Source of the DNA: an uncultured Bacilli bacterium
Lineage (GTDB): Bacteria; Bacillota_I; Bacilli_A; RF39; UBA660
Assembly: GCA_947631135.1 (NCBI GenBank)
Contig: CANRKE010000034.1
Span: 1-12,666 of the forward strand
Length of the DNA stretch: 12,666 nucleotides
Direction of reading: 5' to 3'
Shown piece after piece: positions 1 to 5,049 of this stretch. A program made the translations under genes and the position numbers. Position 1 is the first letter of the stretch; every line of letters starts with the position of its first letter. Below the pieces are notes generated by a model. The model was given only the letters and a program-made list of their open reading frames with translations, did not search any database and was not told the DNA's origin.

Positions 1-373
1 TTTCCATACTTAATCTAGTACATTCACTTATTGTTTTATTGTCTATTTTTCTTTTTAACATCTCTATAGCTGTATTCGTGTTTGCTTCATCTATACCATT
101 TTTATGTCCTTCAATTAAACCACTATTGTGTCCTTCGATCAATCCAGCATTATGTCCTTCTTCACGGCCTATGATTATTCCAGATTCTCTACCAGCAATT
201 ATTCCTTCCTCACGTCCAATGGCTATTCCGGATTCAATTCCCTTTTTTTCACCACTTTCATATACATCTAGTGTGTATGCTGCATATGACCTATTTATTA
301 TATCACCTAAATTTAATGTCTTTGTTTCCATTATTTCATTTGCTTCTTTTATTATTTGACTTACTTCATCCAT
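1..373 (-). CDS. Putative internal gene: separately translated Rpn C-terminal domain (RpnS-like antitoxin), partial
   Basis: In-frame ATG at 373 (Met246 of the long protein) lies 8 nt after a perfect AGGAGG, a better ribosome site than that of the full-length start. A near-consensus promoter lies about 100 nt upstream inside the coding region. The product would be at least 124 residues: a charged helix, thirteen Gly residues at strict four-residue spacing, then a segment ending at the window edge. It lacks the whole nuclease domain. Known: in E. coli Rpn genes the C-terminal domain (RpnS) is made from an internal start and blocks the toxic full-length protein (RpnL); its dimer helix has four-residue repeats of variable number. 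That the same holds here is inference from architecture; no expression evidence is available from sequence. Confidence 0.6.
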   Translation of the reverse strand, partial: MDEVSQIIKEANEIMETKTLNLGDIINRSYAAYTLDVYESGEKKGIESGIAIGREEGIIAGRESGIIIGREEGHNAGLIEGHNSGLIEGHKNGIDEANTNTAIEMLKRKIDNKTISECTRLSME

Positions 374-1108
374 TTCTTTATCCTCCTCTATTTTCTTATA
401 TAATTCTTTATTTGTATTTACTATGTATCCTAATATTCTTGTTTTTTCATCTAATTTTGCAATGCTATTTGAATTATATAACACATTGCGTAATTTATCA
501 AGATTTACATGATAAATTTTATAATTTTTACTTTCTTTTATCCCTTTTATTTCTTCTTTGATATAACACTCATATATATCCTTATCTAATTTGTATCTAT
601 CATAATTATCAAAAGATATCATTATAAATGTTTTATTTCCAATCTTTTTACCTCTTTCTACCATTGCATAACTTATTCCATTAAATGTATGTATATTCTT
701 ATTTATAAGTTCAGTTGATTGTTCTCTATTACACTCTAGTAATATTACATAATCATCTATTACTATAACTTTATCACCTATACTTCTTCGTTGGAATAAG
801 CTTACAATATTTAATTCATTATCATAAGTTATCATATTATCTTTAATATATTCATAATCTAAATCTATAAAGTAAGATAAAACTTTAGCTGTATAATTTT
901 TAATCTTAAATACCTCTTTAAATAATGAATCTATATAATATGGTAATTTACAATTATAATATTTTTTAAATAAATCTTGATAATCCCTTCTAGTTTTATT
1001 CTCTTTTTTATTTAGTTTTGTGTAGTCTTTTAAAAATTCATTTTCTAATTTTAAATAGTTTTTATACATGAATGAATCAATCCTTTCTATTTGATTAAAA
1101 ATACACAT
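1..1108 (-). CDS. Rpn-family / PD-(D/E)XK nuclease (transposase-like), 3' end beyond window
   Basis: The frame is open for 369 codons and runs off the left edge without a stop, so the C terminus is missing. Seen: residues 60-68 fit the D-x-x-F-K-x-x-F entry motif of the Rpn/PDDEXK_2 fold; D112 followed by E125-C-N127 fits the D...ExQ active site, with Asn at the usual Gln/Lys; residues 128-171 fit the conserved helix and strand after it. Residues 245-285 are helical and 290-338 hold Gly at every fourth position. Family knowledge: such proteins are DNA endonucleases first linked to recombination or transposition, and E. coli members act as phage-defence toxins. The ATG at 1108 has an AGGAG only 3 nt upstream; an in-frame ATG at 1120 lies at the predicted transcription start and could be used leaderless. 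Either implies weak translation. No transposon ends or target duplications were seen. Confidence 0.78.
   Translation of the reverse strand, partial: MCIFNQIERIDSFMYKNYLKLENEFLKDYTKLNKKENKTRRDYQDLFKKYYNCKLPYYIDSLFKEVFKIKNYTAKVLSYFIDLDYEYIKDNMITYDNELNIVSLFQRRSIGDKVIVIDDYVILLECNREQSTELINKNIHTFNGISYAMVERGKKIGNKTFIMISFDNYDRYKLDKDIYECYIKEEIKGIKESKNYKIYHVNLDKLRNVLYNSNSIAKLDEKTRILGYIVNTNKELYKKIEEDKEMDEVSQIIKEANEIMETKTLNLGDIINRSYAAYTLDVYESGEKKGIESGIAIGREEGIIAGRESGIIIGREEGHNAGLIEGHNSGLIEGHKNGIDEANTNTAIEMLKRKIDNKTISECTRLSME
95..241 (-). repeat. Tetrapeptide glycine repeat in the Rpn C-terminal region (24-bp DNA unit)
   Basis: Glycine occupies every fourth residue from 290 to 338 of the Rpn protein, thirteen times without a break. 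At DNA level the clearer period is 24 bp (eight codons): units read as GREEGIIA, GRESGIII, GREEGHNA, then EGHNAGLI, EGHNSGLI, EGHKNGID. A gain or loss of units by slippage would keep the frame. Confidence 0.9.
382..387 (-). promoter_or_regulatory. Internal ribosome binding site (perfect Shine-Dalgarno) within the Rpn gene
   Basis: Minus-strand AGGAGG (GAGGAGG with the preceding base), 8 nt before the in-frame ATG at 373. The spacing matches that of other genes here (GGAG to start: 8 nt for clpB and dnaG, 9 nt for rpoD). It is the closest match to the anti-Shine-Dalgarno consensus I found in the window, yet it lies inside a coding region. Confidence 0.65.
473..501 (-). promoter_or_regulatory. 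Internal sigma-A-type promoter inside the Rpn gene
   Basis: On the minus strand, TTGATA (496-501, 5 of 6 matches to the -35 consensus), a 17-bp spacer, then TATAAT (473-478, perfect -10). Transcription would start near 466 and give a leader of about 93 nt before the internal ATG at 373. TATAAT alone is common in such AT-rich DNA, but the paired hexamers at ideal spacing, upstream of a strong ribosome site, make a functional promoter plausible. Confidence 0.55.
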
Positions 1109-1127
1109 ATTCTCCTGCATAGATTGA

Positions 1128-1156
1128 ATACTAACACAATAAAAACTATATGTCAA
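1128..1156 (-). promoter_or_regulatory. Promoter of the full-length Rpn gene
   Basis: Minus strand: perfect -35 TTGACA (1151-1156), 17-bp spacer ending in the extended -10 dinucleotide TG plus one base, then TAGTAT (1128-1133). The predicted start, near 1120, is at or beside the ATG at 1120, leaving only about 12 nt before the ATG at 1108. Confidence 0.75.
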
Positions 1157-1220
1157 ATGGCTAAAAACAGCAAAAAAATGAGTTTTGTAAGCAAAATTAA
1201 TTAAATTATTTTCAAAAAAA

Positions 1221-1273
1221 TAATTTTTGAAGATAATTCGTTAATTTTTGAACACAAAACTCTGATTTTTGAA
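1221..1273. repeat. Three 11-bp repeats at an exact 21-bp period
   Basis: Plus-strand TAATTTTTGAA at 1221-1231 and 1242-1252, and TGATTTTTGAA at 1263-1273. The spacing is 21 bp each time, two helical turns, so the T-tracts face the same side of the helix. They lie between clpB and the Rpn promoter. Possible roles are intrinsic curvature or a multi-site operator; neither can be shown from sequence. Confidence 0.6.
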
Positions 1274-1300
1274 AAATTAAATTTTTTTTAATATACATTA

Positions 1301-1337
1301 AATATTGGTACTTATCCAATTTATAAGTACCAATATT
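1301..1337 (-). terminator. Stem-loop just after clpB, possible terminator
   Basis: Perfect 15-bp inverted repeat (1301-1315 with 1323-1337), 7-nt loop, starting 3 nt after the clpB stop codon. On the minus strand the following bases are A/T-mixed rather than a clean U-tract, so it may end transcription weakly or protect the mRNA 3' end. Confidence 0.6.
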
Positions 1338-1340
1338 ATA

Positions 1341-3458
1341 TTAATTATTCTTAATAACTAACTTATTATCATTTACATCAATAAGGAGTGTACTACCAAA
1401 TTTAATTTTATCAAGTATTATTTCTTTTGCAATCATGGTTTCAATTTCTTTTTGTACATATCTCTTAAGAGGTCTTGCACCATAAATAGTATCACTACCA
1501 TTTTGTATAATAAATTCACGAGCATTATCAGTAAGTTGTAATTTTAGATTTCTATTTTTAAGTCTTAAAGTTAAATCATTAATTAACTTATCTAATATAC
1601 TATACATTACATTTTTATTTAATGATGAGAATACTATTATTTCATCAATACGATTTATAAATTCAGGTCTAAAATGACTTTTTAATTCATTCATTACTTT
1701 ATTATGACTATCATTATCATTTTCTAAAATATATTCACTACCTAAATTAGATGTCATAATAATTATTGTATTTTTAAAATCTACAGTTCTACCTTGACCA
1801 TCTGTTATTCTACCATCATCTAATATTTGAAGTAATATATTAAATATATCTCTATGAGCTTTTTCTATTTCATCAAATAATACTATGCTATATGGATTAC
1901 GTCTTACTGCCTCAGTTAATTGTCCACCTTCATCATATCCAATATATCCAGGAGGAGCACCGATCAATCTAGCAGAAGAATGAGATTCCATATATTCAGA
2001 CATATCTATTCTTATCATGTGTCTTTCATCATCGAATAATTCATAAGCAAGTGTACGAGCAACTTCAGTTTTACCAACACCAGTTGGCCCTAAGAATATA
2101 AATGAACCTATTGGTCTATTTGGATCTTTAATACCAGCACGAGCTCTTATTATTGCATCTGATACTAAATGAAGTGCATCATCTTGTCCTATTACTCTTT
2201 TTTTCATATTATCTTCAAGATGAATCAACTTTTCTCTTTCACTAGATACAAGTTTAGAAACAGGTATATTTGTCCAACGTGATACAATATTTGCAATATC
2301 TTCTTCATCAACATTATCACTTATTAATTTATTTTCATCTTGTTTATTTAATTCTTCCAATTCTTTTTCTAACTTAGGTAAAGTACCATGTTTGATTCTA
2401 GCGATTGTTTCTAAATCATAATTATTTTCTGCTTGATCAAGTTCAAACTTAGCTTTTTCAATACTATCTTTTTTCTTATTTATTTGTTCATTAATATTCT
2501 TTTCGTTTTCCCATGCACGTCTATAATCTTCTTCTTCTTTTTTTAATTTTTCAAGTTCATTTTTAATTTCTTCTCTTCTTGTTTTTGATAATTCATCTTT
2601 TTCTTTTTTTAGTGCTTGATCTTCTACTTCCAAAGTCATTATTTTTCTAGTTAATGTATCTAATTCTACTGGAACAGAATCAATTTGTACTTTGATAGTT
2701 GCACAAGCTTCATCTATTAAGTCTATAGCCTTATCAGGTAAAAATCTATCAGTAATGTATCTATCAGACATTGTTGCAGCAGCAATTAAAGCTCTATCTT
2801 TTATAGTTACACCATGATGAACTTCAAATCTTTTCTTAAGTCCTCTAAGTATAGTTACAGTATCTTCAACACTTGGAGCTTTTACTAATACTTTTTGAAA
2901 TCTTCTTTCAAGAGCACTATCTTTTTCTATAAATTTTCTATACTCATTTAAAGTAGTCGCACCTATAGTATGTATTTCACCTCTTGCAAGCATAGGTTTT
3001 AACATATTTGAAGCATCATTAGCACCTTCACCACCAGCACCAACAATAGTATGTATTTCATCTATGAATAGTATTATTTTACCATCACTTGATTTTATTT
3101 CATTTAATACTGCTTTTAATCTTTCTTCAAATTCACCACGATATTTTGCCCCAGCAATTAAAGATGTCATATCTAATTCCCATATTATCTTATCTTTTAA
3201 ACTATTTGGTACATCACCTTTAACAATTCGCCATGCAAGTCCTTCAACTATTGCAGTTTTACCAACACCAGCTTCACCAATTAATACTGGATTATTTTTA
3301 GTTTTACGAGATAATATTCTAGTTATATTTCTTATTTCTTCATCTCTACCTATTACTGGATCAACTTTCCCCTTTTTTACTTCTTCAACTATATTTCGTC
3401 CATATTTTTCTAGTGGATTTTTTTCTTCTTCATATGACATATTCATTCCATTATTCAT
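1341..3458 (-). CDS. clpB: Chaperone/disaggregase ClpB (Hsp100) lacking the N-terminal domain
   Basis: ATP-driven cytosolic disaggregase that threads aggregated proteins through a hexamer, normally with DnaK/DnaJ/GrpE. The 705 residues show AAA1 with Walker A GEAGVGKT (61-68), pore loop KYRG (105-108), Walker B ending IDE (132-134) and Arg finger region ERR (184-186); a long coiled-coil middle domain (about 275-395), which marks ClpB rather than ClpC; AAA2 with Walker A GPTGVGKT (457-464), pore loop GYIGYDEGG (504-512), Walker B LFDE (527-530) and sensor-2 GARPLKR (660-666). The roughly 150-residue N-terminal substrate domain of typical ClpB is absent, as in mycoplasmas. The start at 3458 has GGAG 8 nt upstream; the in-frame ATG at 3476 coincides with the predicted transcription start and has no ribosome site. 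Expected HrcA control through CIRCE. Confidence 0.96.
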   Translation of the reverse strand: MNNGMNMSYEEEKNPLEKYGRNIVEEVKKGKVDPVIGRDEEIRNITRILSRKTKNNPVLIGEAGVGKTAIVEGLAWRIVKGDVPNSLKDKIIWELDMTSLIAGAKYRGEFEERLKAVLNEIKSSDGKIILFIDEIHTIVGAGGEGANDASNMLKPMLARGEIHTIGATTLNEYRKFIEKDSALERRFQKVLVKAPSVEDTVTILRGLKKRFEVHHGVTIKDRALIAAATMSDRYITDRFLPDKAIDLIDEACATIKVQIDSVPVELDTLTRKIMTLEVEDQALKKEKDELSKTRREEIKNELEKLKKEEEDYRRAWENEKNINEQINKKKDSIEKAKFELDQAENNYDLETIARIKHGTLPKLEKELEELNKQDENKLISDNVDEEDIANIVSRWTNIPVSKLVSSEREKLIHLEDNMKKRVIGQDDALHLVSDAIIRARAGIKDPNRPIGSFIFLGPTGVGKTEVARTLAYELFDDERHMIRIDMSEYMESHSSARLIGAPPGYIGYDEGGQLTEAVRRNPYSIVLFDEIEKAHRDIFNILLQILDDGRITDGQGRTVDFKNTIIIMTSNLGSEYILENDNDSHNKVMNELKSHFRPEFINRIDEIIVFSSLNKNVMYSILDKLINDLTLRLKNRNLKLQLTDNAREFIIQNGSDTIYGARPLKRYVQKEIETMIAKEIILDKIKFGSTLLIDVNDNKLVIKNN

Positions 3459-3481
3459 TATATCATCTCCATTCATCTATT

Positions 3482-3509
3482 ATTATACTCACTTTTTAGC
3501 ACTTGTCAA
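3482..3509 (-). promoter_or_regulatory. clpB promoter (sigma-A consensus)
   Basis: Perfect TTGACA (3504-3509) and perfect TATAAT (3482-3487) on the minus strand with a 16-bp spacer. The -35 lies within CIRCE, so HrcA would block polymerase directly. Predicted start near 3475, about 17 nt before the chosen clpB ATG. Confidence 0.88.
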
Positions 3510-3522
3510 TAGTGAGTGCTAA
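3496..3522. promoter_or_regulatory. CIRCE operator (HrcA binding site)
   Basis: Inverted repeat TTAGCACTT-N9-GAGTGCTAA on the plus strand; the canonical site is TTAGCACTC-N9-GAGTGCTAA, so 17 of 18 arm bases match and the spacer has the standard length. It overlaps the -35 of the clpB promoter. HrcA represses class I heat-shock genes from this site; hrcA itself is not in the window. Confidence 0.93.
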
Positions 3523-3536
3523 AAAAATTAAATAGA

Positions 3537-3564
3537 GACAAAATAAAAACCCTATAAAAGGGTT
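3537..3564 (-). terminator. Rho-independent terminator of tRNA-Ser
   Basis: Minus strand: AACCC, 7-nt loop, GGGTT, followed by a U-rich run (TTTATTTT). It starts 11 nt after the tRNA CCA end and separates the tRNA from the clpB promoter. Confidence 0.8.
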
Positions 3565-3575
3565 ATTTACATTAA

Positions 3576-3666
3576 TGGCGGAGAAGGAGGGATTTGAACC
3601 CTCGCACCAGTTTCCCAGTCTACACCCTTAGCAGGGGCGCCTCTTCAGCCTCTTGAGTACTTCTCC
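3576..3666 (-). tRNA. tRNA-Ser(GCU)
   Basis: 91 nt including an encoded CCA. The acceptor stem GGAGAAG pairs with CTTCTCC, with discriminator G. The anticodon loop CTGCTAA (anticodon GCU, plus 3630-3632) sits on a 5-bp stem with one G-U pair. The long variable arm (ACTGG...CCAGT type) is typical of class II serine tRNAs, and the T-arm has GGTTCAAATCC. It decodes AGC/AGU. It stands alone between its own promoter and terminator. Confidence 0.96.
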
Positions 3667-3679
3667 AAAGACAATTATT

Positions 3680-3708
3680 ATTTTATCATAATAACTATCT
3701 TAAAGCAA
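3680..3708 (-). promoter_or_regulatory. tRNA-Ser promoter (extended -10)
   Basis: Minus strand: TTGCTT (3703-3708, weak -35), 17-bp spacer ending TGA, then TAAAAT (3680-3685, 5 of 6). The TG motif before the -10 can compensate for the poor -35. Predicted start near 3673, 7 nt before the mature tRNA. Confidence 0.55.
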
Positions 3709-3720
3709 GTAATTTTATTT

Positions 3721-3747
3721 ATTTTGTGAATTATTTTTCAACAAAAT
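3721..3747. other. Stem-loop downstream of the pilin operon
   Basis: ATTTTGTGAA (3721-3730) pairs with TTCAACAAAAT (3737-3747) with one bulged base and a 6-nt loop. On the minus strand no U-tract follows it, so it is at best a weak terminator or an mRNA 3' end structure, lying between the last pilin gene and the tRNA promoter. Confidence 0.35.
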
Positions 3748-3757
3748 TTATTTTATA

Positions 3758-3976
3758 CTAATAATCTTCCCTTGTATAAATTACTCTATCTTTAATTGCA
3801 GTTTTTTCACCACCACTATTATCATCATCTAATAGTGCATTTGTTTTATCAACTCTTGTTTTTTTATTATATTTTATTTTTACAGTATATAATACAATAC
3901 TTGTAATAAGATATACCATCAATATAAGTAATGAAAATAATATTCCCGTTGTTACAAAACCTTTTTTCTTTTTCAT
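3758..3976 (-). CDS. Small type IV pilin-like protein lacking Glu5
   Basis: 72 residues. It begins with basic MKKKKG followed by FVTTG and a hydrophobic helix (about 7-32), the class III signal layout cut by a prepilin peptidase after Gly6. Position 5 of the mature form is Gly11 instead of the almost invariant Glu. The remainder is a short polar tail with an acidic run (50-52), with no room for a globular pilin head. Its start overlaps the upstream stop by one base (TAATG) and has AGGTGAT 6 nt upstream, so it is translated with the operon. In type II secretion the last tip pseudopilin (GspK) also lacks Glu5, but it is far larger, so any equivalence is speculative. No homologue is recognised by eye. 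Confidence 0.8.
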   Translation of the reverse strand: MKKKKGFVTTGILFSLLILMVYLITSIVLYTVKIKYNKKTRVDKTNALLDDDNSGGEKTAIKDRVIYTREDY

Positions 3977-4506
3977 TATGATATCACCTCAGGCAATTTA
4001 TTCGCACATACAAATTCATAATCTACATTATTTATATTGAGTGTTAATTTAAGAGTTTTTAAACCATTAGAGGTATCGTTAGTTAATTCCATTTTAGAAT
4101 TATTAGAATTTATTTTAATATCTTTATCACTTTCTAAAGAATATGTATATATATTCTTTCCATTCCATGAATTTTCAGAATATACAATAGTATTATTACT
4201 AAAATTCAATGTTTTTATGTGTTTATCATCATCATCATCTGGATTTACCCTATAATATTTAATTGTATATTCATTATTTACACTCTTAGATATTGATTCT
4301 ATATTATAATTTATAAAATCATAACCTATTTCTTTATATAAATTATATATATTATTTTCTAGATTATTTTCTCTAGCAAGTTCTACATTTTTACTATACA
4401 TATCAAGAGTAAGTGTTACAAACTGAAGAATAATTACAAATATTATAGACATACTTATTACTAATTCCATAAGTACATATCCCTTATTATTTTTTTTCAT
4501 AATCAC
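3976..4506 (-). CDS. Type IV pilin-like (pseudopilin) protein
   Basis: 176 residues from a GTG start whose GTGA overlaps the upstream stop by 4 bases; an ATG at 4500 is the alternative. GGAG lies 6 nt before the GTG. The class III signal is NNKG|YVLMELVISMSI, with cleavage after Gly9 and the conserved Glu as mature position 5 (Glu14), followed by a hydrophobic helix to about residue 34. The rest is a polar head with an unusual run of five Asp (90-94) and no Cys pair that would suggest a disulfide. Expected to be inserted in the membrane, cleaved and N-methylated by a prepilin peptidase, then assembled as a minor subunit. No closer assignment (GspH/I/J type) is possible by eye. Confidence 0.85.
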   Translation of the reverse strand: MIMKKNNKGYVLMELVISMSIIFVIILQFVTLTLDMYSKNVELARENNLENNIYNLYKEIGYDFINYNIESISKSVNNEYTIKYYRVNPDDDDDKHIKTLNFSNNTIVYSENSWNGKNIYTYSLESDKDIKINSNNSKMELTNDTSNGLKTLKLTLNINNVDYEFVCANKLPEVIS

Positions 4507-5048
4507 TCTTCACTCCACATCTTAATATTACCATAGGTATCATCTTTAAATTTAGCAACTAATCTATACATATTAACTTCTTCACCACTAGAATTTACAG
4601 TTTTAGCATTGTTTATATATTTTAAATATTCTTTCATTTCATAACTAAAAGTTTTATTATCAATTTTATCGGATGAAAGATTATATTTTGTTATATAAAG
4701 ACTTTCAATACCTAAAACATCTAATAGCTCTATATATTTTTCTTTTATATTTTTATCATCATTTTGTATATCTATGTTATTACTACTATAAAATGGTATT
4801 ATCCCAGTATTATCAATAGTAGCACTTCCACCAATATTACCTTCTAATATATTTTTCATACCAATATATTTATATATGAACATTCTTACATTATTTAATT
4901 TATATATATCTTCAATATTATCATATTTTCTATAAGTTTTATTATTGTTTACAATAGATGAAAATGGATAGTAACATACTGATAGTAAAACTACTATAAC
5001 TGCACTCATAACAAGTGTTTCTGCTAATACAAAACCTTTCTTATTCAT
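4503..5048 (-). CDS. Type IV pilin-like (pseudopilin) protein
   Basis: 181 residues. Class III signal MNKKG|FVLAETLVMSAVIV: cleavage after Gly5, Glu10 as mature position 5, hydrophobic helix to about residue 28, then a Tyr/Asn/Lys-rich soluble domain. I chose the ATG at 5048, one base after the upstream stop (TAATATG); an in-frame TTG at 5057 exists but has no ribosome site. No strong Shine-Dalgarno is seen, so translation probably depends on coupling to the upstream gene. The head has no motif I recognise. It is the second of four pilin-like genes; order and overlap suggest subunits made in fixed ratio for one filament or tip complex. Confidence 0.85.
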   Translation of the reverse strand: MNKKGFVLAETLVMSAVIVVLLSVCYYPFSSIVNNNKTYRKYDNIEDIYKLNNVRMFIYKYIGMKNILEGNIGGSATIDNTGIIPFYSSNNIDIQNDDKNIKEKYIELLDVLGIESLYITKYNLSSDKIDNKTFSYEMKEYLKYINNAKTVNSSGEEVNMYRLVAKFKDDTYGNIKMWSEE

Positions 5049-5049
5049 A

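Noticed and set aside
39..359. Plus-strand open frame with repeated Pro/Ser residues
   Set aside because: It is the antisense of the Rpn glycine repeat; no ribosome site and the minus frame carries the recognisable protein.
271..561. Plus-strand hydrophobic open frame
   Set aside because: Antisense of the Rpn coding region; Leu/Phe/Tyr-rich content is what AT-rich reverse complement gives.
1..1340. Complete transposon or insertion sequence around the Rpn gene
   Set aside because: No terminal inverted repeats or target-site duplication found on the visible right side; the left side is outside the window.
1341..3458. Assignment as ClpC
   Set aside because: The middle domain is the long coiled coil of ClpB, and the ClpP-docking loop expected in ClpC was not seen.
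3064..3522. Plus-strand open frame opposite the clpB 5' end
   Set aside because: Mirror of the conserved AAA1 sequence and runs over CIRCE; no family features.
3667..3757. Riboswitch or small RNA between the tRNA and pilin operon
   Set aside because: Only a short AT stem-loop and the tRNA promoter are seen; no conserved aptamer pattern.
4503..5048. Mycoplasma genetic code (UGA as Trp)
   Set aside because: The gene ends at UGA where the next gene starts in an overlapping GTGA, and the Trp codons I checked are UGG.
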